From positions 1 to 64,000 of the forward strand of contig NZ_JACHUZ010000012.1 of assembly GCF_019903425.1 (NCBI RefSeq): a DNA stretch of 64,000 nt, read 5' to 3'. This DNA is from Vreelandella halophila (GTDB lineage Bacteria; Pseudomonadota; Gammaproteobacteria; Pseudomonadales; Oleiphilaceae). The translations under genes were made by a program, and so were the position numbers. The notes below the pieces were generated by a model that was not told the DNA's origin, made no database searches, and saw only the letters and a list, made by a program, of their open reading frames with translations. Numbering within the stretch: the first letter of the stretch is position 1; the number at the start of each line of letters is the position of its first letter. This document shows positions 56,978-64,000 of this stretch, piece by piece.

Positions 56978-59762
56978 GGCGGGCCTCCGTCCACTGCAGA
57001 TCACGCTCATAGCGGGCCGGGAACAGCTCCGCCAGACTGTCGAGGCTGCGGTTCACCCAGCCCGTCCAGTGCCCCTCCGGTATCCGTTGCTGATTGCGCT
57101 GGTGGAGCTCGATGGCCTTCTCCTCGAAGGGGTAGGCCTCCTCTTCCAGCAGCATTTCGTACTGGTTGGTCTGGAGGTCACTCAGCCCTGAGGGGCGTTC
57201 GGAGTCAAGAACATCCCGGGCCAGCTGGCGGTAAAGCTCCGCCATGCGATAGGTGCTTTCGGTGGCTGTCTCCGCAATGCCGAAACGCTCCGCCCTGCGG
57301 AACCAGTCCAGACTCTCGGCAAGGGCATCGCGCTTGCGCGCCAGGGATTCCTCCAGCGGCGCGCCCAGCTCGATCCGCTCGAACCCTTCAGCGGTACGCC
57401 GGCCCAGCCAGAGTGCGCTCCGGCTGGCCAGCCGGGCGCTCCGGGCTGTACCTCCGGTCCCTTCCTCGACCTCGACAATGGCTCTGTGGGTCGCGGCCAG
57501 AGCCTCCTCTCTTTCAAGCGCCTCCTGCATCTGCGCGAGTTCGTGTCGGCGCTCCTGCTGGAAGGCGTGGCCGCCCAGATGGTCGGTCCCTTCCGCCAGG
57601 TAACGCTCGTACAGCGCCACCGAATCCGCCAGCCGCCCCGCCTCGCGGTAATACCGAGCGGCCCTCAGACGACGGCGCCAGCGTTCCTCCGTGTTCAGGT
57701 CAGTCGGGATTGCCACCAGCATGGCATCCGCAGCCTCTCCGGGGCGTCCCGCCTTGCGGTGAGCATGAACAATACGTTCGTTCGCCCTTGGGGCCAGCTC
57801 ATGTTCCGGGAAGCGCTCGCGGAATGCCTCCAGAAGGCGGATGGCTTCATCCCACTGCGCCAGTCCCAGCACCAGGCCGGTTTCATCGTAGCGGGCGCTG
57901 GCCGCCACTTCTGTGCCAGGCGCCGCCCTGTAGGCCTGATGGAACCATTGTCGCGCCTGCTCTGACTGTTCACCGGCTGCCAGCCGTTGCGCCTCCTGAT
58001 AGAGCGCCACTCCCTGGTGTTCCCGGAAATCCACCAGACGGTCATCATCCGCCGGTGTCAGCTGCCGCACCTCGGCCCAAGCACTGGCGGCCTCCGCGTA
58101 TTCCTCCGCGTCCATGCGGAGATGGCCCAGCAGGATCCAGCCCGCCCTGCGCTGGTCGTCCGTGGCATCGGCTTCAACCAGGGTCCGCGCCACCCCGCGT
58201 GCTTCGGCATACCGCCCTACCTCGTACAGGCGGTTCGCCAGCATCTGGCGGACACCGTTGATATCGGCGTGCCAGGAGAAGTCCTGAACAAAGCGACGGG
58301 CGTCGGCGATCAGCCGATCCCTGGAATCGACATCCTCCTGTTTCCGCCACTGGTCATGGCGCAGCTGAACCAGCGCATAGGCTGCCTCACCCGCGCCCGG
58401 GAAGGGCGGCTCGGACCAGGCGGCACGCTCATACAGGTCGGCGGCACCCGCGGTGCGGCCACCCCGCAGGGCGGCATCTCCTGCAAGCAGGACCATATAG
58501 CCGGCGCCAGTCCCCATCACGCCGGCTTCCATCCGGAAGCGTCCGACGCGATCGGCGTACTGGCGCATACGCCGGGATGCCTGGCGGTAATGGCGGCGGG
58601 ATTCACCGCCCTCCAGAGCCTGCCCCCGAGTGTAGTGCCATACCCCCAGCGTCCGCAGATACCCCATCACCTGCCGGCGCACCGGCCGGTCAAGCGCAGC
58701 CATGGCGTCGGGCCCGGCATGGTTTTCCACCGCAGCGCCCATGGCATCACGCATGCGCTCCGCATCGCCCGCCAACCGCCAGCTCTCCACAATTTCCGTG
58801 AGCATGGCCGGGGCCGAGGGATGCTCCGGGTAGTGATCACGGAAGGCTTCGGCGGTGGCGACACTGCCCTGGTGATCACCACGCTCCCGCAGGAAGCGCA
58901 GCAGGTGATCATAGAGTGTGGCGGCATAGGGCCGGTCACCATGGGTGTCCAGGACGCGCGCGAGGGTTTCCGGACCACGGTCATAGGTGGCGATGAGGCT
59001 GAGTACCCGCTGGGCGTCCGCTACCTGCTCCGCATCCTTGCCCGAAACCCTGTCAAAACCGGTACCCGGTTCGTGATAGCGATCCATGAAAACCAGGAAC
59101 AGCCTGGCCGCGTTCATGGCCTCGTCATTGAGAAAGCGGCTCCATCCCAGCATGTAGAGGCTGTCATTGCGGAAATCCTCATCCGGCCCATACTTACGAG
59201 CCGTCCCAAAGGCCTCCGCCGCCTCCGTGTAACGGCCCTGGCTGAAGCGGTACTCACCGGTGCGGAATGCCGCTTCCGCCATGAACGCCGAATCCCCATG
59301 CCGCTCCATAATCCGTTCCAGATAGCCCACGGAGCGCCGTGTCTGTCCGGCGATATCACTGGCCCGGGCCGCCTCGTAAAGCAGCTCCGCTTCCCGTTCG
59401 CCCTTCGCGTCTGCAAGCAGGGTCTCAAAGTCCTCCAATGCGGCCCTGTGCAGTTGTTCCGAAGCTTCCTCGGAAAGACCCAGGGGATCACCAAAACGGG
59501 CTTGCAGGTTCTGGATGCGGTTGAGGGTGCGCACGCGCACCAGCGGATCGTCCGCTCGCCTGAAAACCCGGGCATGACGGCGCACCGCCTCTTCCAGTGA
59601 GGCCTCCGGGCTGGCGCCGTTACCGCTGCGGATGACTATGGGGCTGAGATCCCCCAAGGTTGAGGCGCCTTCCTGCATGAGCACGGTTGCGCCCGCACCA
59701 CTGGCAGCGGTCACAAGCAGAGCAATGAGGCAAACATTCAGGAGGCTACCGGCACGCATCAT
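56961..59762 (-). CDS. large periplasmic TPR protein
   Basis: A 933-residue exported protein. Signal peptide MMRAGSLLNVCLIALLVTAASGAGA (cleavage near residue 25), then almost continuous helical TPR/Sel1-like repeats, e.g. SLYMLGWSRFLNDEAMNAARLF, YRFSQGRYTEAAEAFG and ARYYREAGRLADSVALYERYL. It has only one Cys, in the signal peptide. ATGA overlap with the upstream TPR gene. Such long TPR proteins accompany ExbB/ExbD pairs in other gammaproteobacteria and resemble in architecture the TPR subunits of the Myxococcus Glt system; sequence homology to those cannot be shown by eye. Confidence 0.8.
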   Translation of the reverse strand: MMRAGSLLNVCLIALLVTAASGAGATVLMQEGASTLGDLSPIVIRSGNGASPEASLEEAVRRHARVFRRADDPLVRVRTLNRIQNLQARFGDPLGLSEEASEQLHRAALEDFETLLADAKGEREAELLYEAARASDIAGQTRRSVGYLERIMERHGDSAFMAEAAFRTGEYRFSQGRYTEAAEAFGTARKYGPDEDFRNDSLYMLGWSRFLNDEAMNAARLFLVFMDRYHEPGTGFDRVSGKDAEQVADAQRVLSLIATYDRGPETLARVLDTHGDRPYAATLYDHLLRFLRERGDHQGSVATAEAFRDHYPEHPSAPAMLTEIVESWRLAGDAERMRDAMGAAVENHAGPDAMAALDRPVRRQVMGYLRTLGVWHYTRGQALEGGESRRHYRQASRRMRQYADRVGRFRMEAGVMGTGAGYMVLLAGDAALRGGRTAGAADLYERAAWSEPPFPGAGEAAYALVQLRHDQWRKQEDVDSRDRLIADARRFVQDFSWHADINGVRQMLANRLYEVGRYAEARGVARTLVEADATDDQRRAGWILLGHLRMDAEEYAEAASAWAEVRQLTPADDDRLVDFREHQGVALYQEAQRLAAGEQSEQARQWFHQAYRAAPGTEVAASARYDETGLVLGLAQWDEAIRLLEAFRERFPEHELAPRANERIVHAHRKAGRPGEAADAMLVAIPTDLNTEERWRRRLRAARYYREAGRLADSVALYERYLAEGTDHLGGHAFQQERRHELAQMQEALEREEALAATHRAIVEVEEGTGGTARSARLASRSALWLGRRTAEGFERIELGAPLEESLARKRDALAESLDWFRRAERFGIAETATESTYRMAELYRQLARDVLDSERPSGLSDLQTNQYEMLLEEEAYPFEEKAIELHQRNQQRIPEGHWTGWVNRSLDSLAELFPARYERDLQWTEARHEAAR

Positions 59763-60820
59763 TCCCAGCCGCCCCGCTGCACCGGTCTGTCCATCTGCCG
59801 CAGGGCCACCTGTTCATAGACCAGGGCCTGCTGCCTGAGGTTGCGGTCCCGGAAGCCCCCAAGCCGTTCACGTTCATCGGCCAGAAAACCGAGAAACCCC
59901 GCATCAAGCCTTGCCGGGGCCGCCGAGGGATCACCGCCGTCCGCGACATACTCCAGCACCCAGGCGATCAGTGGCGAACGGGTGTGGTTGCGGCTGCCAC
60001 GCAGGAACTCAACCAGATCCCGGTCGTCCTGCAGCTCCCAGCGGATCAGGCGCACTACCCCGTGTTCCCTTACCTGCTCCCGCAGGCCATCAAGCCGTTC
60101 GATGCTGCGCTCAAGGTAGGCATGGTTGCGTTCCGCCGTCATCAGCGCCTCACTGTGATGACCGGATTCGCTGTAACCCCATACGCGGACCAGCCGTGCC
60201 TCCACCACCCCCGGCCAGGCCACCGGGAAGCGCTCTACCCGCTGCCAGGTCTGGAGGGCGCGGTGCAGGCTGCCGTTACGAGCGCGGGCAATACCGAGCA
60301 GATAGAGGCCCTCGCTGACCAGGGTGCTGTCGGTGCGCACACGGCTCAGGACCTGCTCCGCTCGCCTGGGGTCGTCGTCACGCAGCGCCAGTAGCCCCTC
60401 GGCGATATGCGCCCGACTGACCAGGTCCGCGCCCCGCAGGGAGCCATCCCCGGCGGCCAGCGAACGGACCACCCGAAGCGCGACCCGTGTGCGACTCAGG
60501 GATTCCCGCTCCAGGTGCGCCATGGCCAGGTTGTAATAGCCCATGCCACCCCAGAACGGGTCACTGATGCGGTTGAGCTGGTTGCCCGCTTCACTGAAGT
60601 GCTCGTAGTGGCGTGCGGTCTCGGCGAGCAGGAAGAACAGCTCATCCCGCTCCTCCTCGCTCACACTGCCGGGCGAGATATCCGCGGACAGGATTGATTC
60701 GGCGCGCTCGGGGGTAACCTGGTCGAGCGCATCCCGCGCGCGCTCCAGCGAGGACGCCAGCGCGGACGGGATGGACAGGACGCAGAACAGGAAAAAGACC
60801 GTAATCAACCGGATCGCCAT
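59759..60820 (-). CDS. periplasmic TPR protein, first gene of the ExbB/ExbD operon
   Basis: A 353-residue exported protein from the ATG at 60820 (GGAGG just upstream): signal MAIRLITVFFLFCVLSIPSALA, then TPR-like repeats, with YNLAMAHLERESLSRTRVALR and YLLGIARARNGSLHRALQTWQ. A longer frame to 60868 would start outside the signal. Its stop overlaps the start of the 933-residue protein. Function unknown; context assigns it to the envelope machine. Confidence 0.8.
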   Translation of the reverse strand: MAIRLITVFFLFCVLSIPSALASSLERARDALDQVTPERAESILSADISPGSVSEEERDELFFLLAETARHYEHFSEAGNQLNRISDPFWGGMGYYNLAMAHLERESLSRTRVALRVVRSLAAGDGSLRGADLVSRAHIAEGLLALRDDDPRRAEQVLSRVRTDSTLVSEGLYLLGIARARNGSLHRALQTWQRVERFPVAWPGVVEARLVRVWGYSESGHHSEALMTAERNHAYLERSIERLDGLREQVREHGVVRLIRWELQDDRDLVEFLRGSRNHTRSPLIAWVLEYVADGGDPSAAPARLDAGFLGFLADERERLGGFRDRNLRQQALVYEQVALRQMDRPVQRGGWE

Positions 60821-61175
60821 AACCTCCAGACTCCGGGTTCCCGGGAAAGGCGGCGGCCAGTTTACCAATCGCGGTCAGTGCGGGATGTGGGACAGGTCAC
60901 CCACTGACGATCCGGAGTGTTATGGCTGTCGCAAATCGAGCGGTCGAGACAATTTGGGCCATGTCCCCGTTTCTCGCCGATCCGCGAAGGAGCTGGATTT
61001 CTCGACATACCAGCCCATGTGACAGCGCTGTCACCGTTCTGTCATCTAACCAGCCTAGGTTCTGGCAATACGGTACCTGAGCCCCGTTCCTTTGATTGAC
61101 CCTTAACGGTCCCCTCTCAGAACCTCAGGGAGTGACCAACCCTGTACTTCGAATCCATACCAGGGAAACCATGTT
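60821..61175. other. divergent intergenic region, TPR operon / Lit-like gene
   Basis: 355 bp. It contains a 16-bp palindrome (61019-61034) and no strong sigma70 promoter by eye. It probably carries the promoters of both divergent units. Confidence 0.4.
61019..61034. promoter_or_regulatory. 16-bp perfect palindrome GTGACAGCGCTGTCAC
   Basis: Perfect dyad with no spacer in the divergent region, followed 5 bp later by another TGTCA half-site. Typical size of a dimeric repressor/activator operator. Confidence 0.45.
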
Positions 61176-61904
61176 ATGCGCCATCCAAGCCGTCTGTTGT
61201 TCTGGCCTGCCTTCCTCATCAGTCATCTCCTGTTGTCCTTCCTGCTGGCCTGGCACCTGCTGGCCCAGGTGAACTTTGGCTATGCGCTGGCCCATCCGCT
61301 GCTGGACATTCAGCAGCATATCCATACCTACGGCCCGGAGAACCGTTACAAACAGGGCTTCGACGAAACGTCTCCGGAAGAGCACAGGGCACTGTTTGCA
61401 GCCATTATCAAGAGTATCCAAAGCTCGGGGCAGGGGCTCGAAGACATCGAGTACCAGAGACCCGACGGCAGTGACAGCCGCCTGTTGCGCGAACCGGAGG
61501 TTGTACATCTGGAGGATGTGGCCCTGCTGGTGGATGCCCTGTACTGGGCCGGCGCCGGGGCGGGGGCTCTGGGCATACTGCTGGGATGGATTGCCTACCG
61601 GCAGAGGTTGAGGCCTCCCAGGCCAGCGCGTGTGCTGGCCGGGTTCGCCCTGGTTCTGGCCGCCGGTGGTTCCCTGCTGGCGCTTCTGGGCCCGGTAAAA
61701 GTCTTCTATGGTCTCCATGACCTGATCTTTCCACCCGAGCATACCTGGTTTTTCTACTACGAGGACTCGCTGATGACCACGCTGATGAAGGCCCCGGACC
61801 TGTTCGGGGTGATCGGTGCGCTCTGGTTGCTGGTCAGCCTGGTGTTCTGGGGATTATCGGGTTGGGCTCTGCTGCAACTGTATCGCAGTCGCCGAGCCGT
61901 TTGA
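61176..61904 (+). CDS. Lit-like / DUF1461 integral membrane protein
   Basis: A 242-residue protein with four predicted TMs (about 8-30, 118-140, 150-172, 205-235). Between TM1 and TM2 a periplasmic loop of about 80 residues ends in EPEVVHLEDVALLVD, resembling the 'E..H..DV' element of DUF1461/TIGR01906 proteins; after TM3 comes LHDLIFPPEHTWFFYYEDSLM, matching the second conserved element. H111, D114, H181 and H189 are candidate active-site residues. In Gram-positives this family includes Lit, which moves an acyl chain from the lipid to the N terminus of lipoproteins. Whether this distant member does so is unproven. The gene is divergent from the TPR operon. Confidence 0.7.
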   Translation: MRHPSRLLFWPAFLISHLLLSFLLAWHLLAQVNFGYALAHPLLDIQQHIHTYGPENRYKQGFDETSPEEHRALFAAIIKSIQSSGQGLEDIEYQRPDGSDSRLLREPEVVHLEDVALLVDALYWAGAGAGALGILLGWIAYRQRLRPPRPARVLAGFALVLAAGGSLLALLGPVKVFYGLHDLIFPPEHTWFFYYEDSLMTTLMKAPDLFGVIGALWLLVSLVFWGLSGWALLQLYRSRRAV

Positions 61905-61933
61905 GAGCGATTAGTCGACTATTATTGGGAACA

Positions 61934-61959
61934 TAAAAAAGGGGGCCCGCAGGCCCCCT
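61934..61959 (-). terminator. intrinsic terminator between convergent genes
   Basis: GGGGGCC / GGCCCCC stem with a CGCA loop, and on the minus strand a run of six U directly after it. It terminates the beta-helix lipoprotein gene and may work weakly on the plus strand too. Confidence 0.85.
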
Positions 61960-62000
61960 CTCTACTTACACCCGCAAGCGGGCGTCTGGGCGTTTTCCGA

Positions 62001-63653
62001 TCACCGGAAGTCAGCGCCACCGAAGATAACGGGCTGTTCCGCGGTGCCGTTAACATCGATCTCGGAGCCACGCGTGATTACCAGGGAAGCCTGGGCGTTG
62101 CTGTTCCCGAAGATCTGAGTACCCGCGTCGATGGTCAGCGTATTGTTGGCGACAGTGGACGGATCCGAAGCACTCTCGACGTCACCATTACCGACCTGGA
62201 CCGTCTCGTTGAGAACATAGACGTGGTCGTTGCTCAGGGCGAAGTCGCCGTCAAGATCGCCGTCGTCGATCACGCAAACCGGGAAGCTTTCACCGAAAAC
62301 ATCGGTCTGCCCACCGTACTCGAGCCCGGTGATATCACCATTGCCGACATTGGCGTTGCATTCCTCAGCGCTGGATGTATCAGCTGGCGTGATGTCACCG
62401 GCTTCAATCTCGGCCTGGAGCGGATGGAAATCTTGCACGTTGCCCGGCAGGTTGGTGGACAGATCGCTGCTCTTATATGTCCAGCCGTCCCAGAAGGGGC
62501 CACCGTTGTCCGGGATGGTGTCGGGCGCGCCTGCGCTTGGATCCACGGCACCGTGCCAGTCGTTGGCTGTGACCTGGTTCCCGCTGTCGGTCGTGAACGG
62601 ACCTTTAGAGTCACCGTCGGCTGTCTCGTCAGTTCCGATCGCAAGCGTCTGGTTGTCGATCGTCAAGTCGTTGTCAACCGTAAAATCACCTTCAGCGCTA
62701 CTTTGGAAGGTACCCTGGAAGCCGTCCCCGTCTTCACCCGAAACGGCGCCCGCGGCGCAGTTAAAGAGCACGTCACCGTATTCCATGTCCCCGTCAACTT
62801 CGTCGTCGACGTCGAGGCAACCTTCCTGGAACTCGCTCGTTACGCTGCTGCCACCGCCGGCCACGCTGGAAGTATTGTCCGTGTAGACGGACCGGAATAC
62901 CTTGCCGCCATAGCCCTCGCGGTGCAATGCACCGGCGGTCAGGTCGCTTTCGTTGCCCCTGTGGCCGAGGATGGTGACGTTGGTCAGCACCGGCTTCGTC
63001 TTCGGTGTGGCACCGAAGTCGTCGCCGTTGTTGTCCGTCTCCATGCCGCGGTTGCCCGAGTTCGGACCCTGAATGACCAGTGCGGTCTTGACAGTGCCCT
63101 GCCAGCCCTGGTCCTGGTCCAGCGAGTCGTCGGTAGCAGCCTGGATCACGACATTACTTGCGTCGGCAGCGCCACCGAACCACTCGATGCCATCATCGTC
63201 CGAATTGATCACCTGAATGTGGTCAAGCTTGGTTCCAGAACCTGATGCCTCAATCGTGACGCCCTGCACTTCCTCGTCCTGACGGAACGCTGTACCGGTC
63301 TCTGCCACAACGGCGTACTCAATCGAACCGTTGGAGTCGTTGTTGTCGGTACCGCCATAGTAGCGCTCAACGCCATCCGGAACGGCCTCGGTCAGGGCCT
63401 GGTTGTTATCACTAGCGCCGGCGATGTTGATGTTGCCGTAACCGGACAGAACGATACTGCCCCAGTCGCCGCGGCCATCCAGATTCGTCACATCGCCCTG
63501 GATGCTCCCTACTTGTCCGGTACCATTGCCATCGCCGTTGTCGCCATTACCGTTGTCGGCATTGTTACCGCCGCCGCCACTGTCTCCGCCGCAGGCCGTC
63601 AAGCCAGCAGCCGCAATCACAGCGAGAGCAAGAGTGCTTTTCGTATGTTTCAT
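62001..63653 (-). CDS. beta-helix lipoprotein with apparently permuted domain order
   Basis: A 550-residue lipoprotein. AGGAGG 9 bp before the ATG at 63653; signal MKHTKSTLALAVIAAAGLTAC with C21 lipidated; then a Gly/Asn/Asp linker (about 22-48). Residues about 52-430 contain the parallel beta-helix repertoire known from TonB-receptor-associated lipoproteins: LDGRGDWGSIVLSGYGNINI, EVQGVTIEASGSGTKLDHIQV, DDGIEWFGGAADASNVV and DDSLDQDQGWQG. The C-terminal 88 residues (463-550; SNDHVYVLNETVQVGNG, LTIDAGTQIFGNS and LVITRGSEIDVNGTAEQPVI) are the part I would expect before LDGRGDWGS in the family. It sits just downstream of a TonB-dependent receptor gene. Confidence 0.85.
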   Translation of the reverse strand: MKHTKSTLALAVIAAAGLTACGGDSGGGGNNADNGNGDNGDGNGTGQVGSIQGDVTNLDGRGDWGSIVLSGYGNINIAGASDNNQALTEAVPDGVERYYGGTDNNDSNGSIEYAVVAETGTAFRQDEEVQGVTIEASGSGTKLDHIQVINSDDDGIEWFGGAADASNVVIQAATDDSLDQDQGWQGTVKTALVIQGPNSGNRGMETDNNGDDFGATPKTKPVLTNVTILGHRGNESDLTAGALHREGYGGKVFRSVYTDNTSSVAGGGSSVTSEFQEGCLDVDDEVDGDMEYGDVLFNCAAGAVSGEDGDGFQGTFQSSAEGDFTVDNDLTIDNQTLAIGTDETADGDSKGPFTTDSGNQVTANDWHGAVDPSAGAPDTIPDNGGPFWDGWTYKSSDLSTNLPGNVQDFHPLQAEIEAGDITPADTSSAEECNANVGNGDITGLEYGGQTDVFGESFPVCVIDDGDLDGDFALSNDHVYVLNETVQVGNGDVESASDPSTVANNTLTIDAGTQIFGNSNAQASLVITRGSEIDVNGTAEQPVIFGGADFR

Positions 63654-63783
63654 GTCGTAATGCCTCCTAGAGAGCACTTGTATTCCTGTCTTTTTATCCC
63701 GCTCCGGGATGTTCATCACCCTAGAGACGGTTTGTTTCAGATTGATGAAGCTTGTGTAATGATCCAATGACAGTCCGGGGCAC

Positions 63784-64000
63784 CTAGAAGCGATACTTCA
63801 TGCCAACATCGAAATCGACGCCCGGCTCATAGGTCTCGTAGGTGCGACCGCCCTGCGTTTCGGTGATCGACTCGTTGAGCAGATTCCCGACACCGGCACT
63901 GATGCTGATGCTGTCGCTCCACCGGTAGTCGTATTCGATATCGATCTGGGTCCGTGCCTCCTCGAAGATATCCGGCTGCTGGCGGGATACTGACGCCAAG
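63784..64000 (-). CDS. TonB-dependent receptor, C-terminal fragment
   Basis: The 3' end of a gene that continues beyond the right edge of the window. The last about 70 residues include IDIEYDYRWSDSISISAGVGNLLNESI and end MKYRF, with the terminal Phe that is the beta-barrel signal for BAM-dependent insertion. The N-terminal plug and TonB box are outside. Receptor for an unknown ligand; the lipoprotein gene follows 130 bp downstream. Confidence 0.82.
   Translation of the reverse strand, partial: LASVSRQQPDIFEEARTQIDIEYDYRWSDSISISAGVGNLLNESITETQGGRTYETYEPGVDFDVGMKYRF

Noticed and set aside
57987-59600. 537-codon plus-strand frame opposite the 933-residue TPR protein
   Set aside because: The minus-strand frame has a signal peptide, TPR pattern and stop/start overlaps; the plus frame has none.

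Overview
The window is a gene-dense, GC-rich chromosomal segment of a gammaproteobacterium. The blocks pilSR / minor pilins / ispH-fkpB-lspA-ileS-ribF / murJ / rpsT / proB-obgE-rpmA-rplU / ispB follow an order familiar from Pseudomonas-type gammaproteobacteria. Acidic proteins, an NhaC-type Na+/H+ antiporter and a wax ester synthase-like gene hint at a halophilic or marine lineage, perhaps Ectothiorhodospiraceae-like. That placement is inference. No tRNA, rRNA, CRISPR, insertion sequence or prophage was seen.

Layout. 1-4.6 kb: branched-chain amino acid operon ilvI-ilvH-ilvC followed by pssA. 4.6-12.2 kb: housekeeping genes (DUF4124 protein, clpB, pgeF, rluD, bamD, nadE). 12.2-25 kb: type IV pilus block. 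pilS-pilR and an orphan FimT-like pseudopilin lie on the plus strand; fimU-pilV-pilW-pilX-pilY1-small protein-pilE lie on the minus strand, with a large Ig-like lipoprotein upstream. 25-38.9 kb: ribF-ileS-lspA-fkpB-ispH operon with a clear terminator, murJ, rpsT, proB, obgE, rpmA-rplU, an NhaC antiporter and ispB. 38.9-42.8 kb: glutathionyl-hydroquinone reductase with a divergent LysR regulator, a WS/DGAT acyltransferase and a small DUF6316-like protein. 42.8-49.4 kb: glyA-nrdR-ribD-ribB-ribH-nusB-thiL-pgpA, a likely operon; the ribB C-terminal half is a degenerate GTP cyclohydrolase II domain and riboflavin synthase is absent. 49.6-53.4 kb: ettA, a PilZ protein and an overlapping tandem HAD-fold protein with an altered catalytic motif. 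53.5-60.8 kb: an eight-gene overlapping operon of three TPR proteins, a small exported protein, ExbB, two ExbDs and a TonB/AgmX-like protein. 61.2-64 kb: a Lit/DUF1461-like membrane protein, a beta-helix lipoprotein with apparently permuted domain order, and the 3' end of a TonB-dependent receptor gene.

Best candidates for something little described. (1) The 53.5-60.8 kb operon looks like a proton-driven envelope machine related to ExbBD/TolQR and the Myxococcus Agl/Glt apparatus. Its two ExbDs are asymmetric: one keeps the transmembrane Asp, the other has Asn there. (2) The lipoprotein at 62.0-63.7 kb carries its family's N-terminal section at the C terminus. (3) The tandem HAD protein has DWHGT/DWHAT in place of DxDGT in both halves and overlaps a c-di-GMP-binding PilZ gene. 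(4) The minor-pilin operon has a nine-G tract inside fimU that could permit phase variation. Start sites were adjusted from the longest frames using ribosome binding sites, signal peptides and 4-bp stop/start overlaps.
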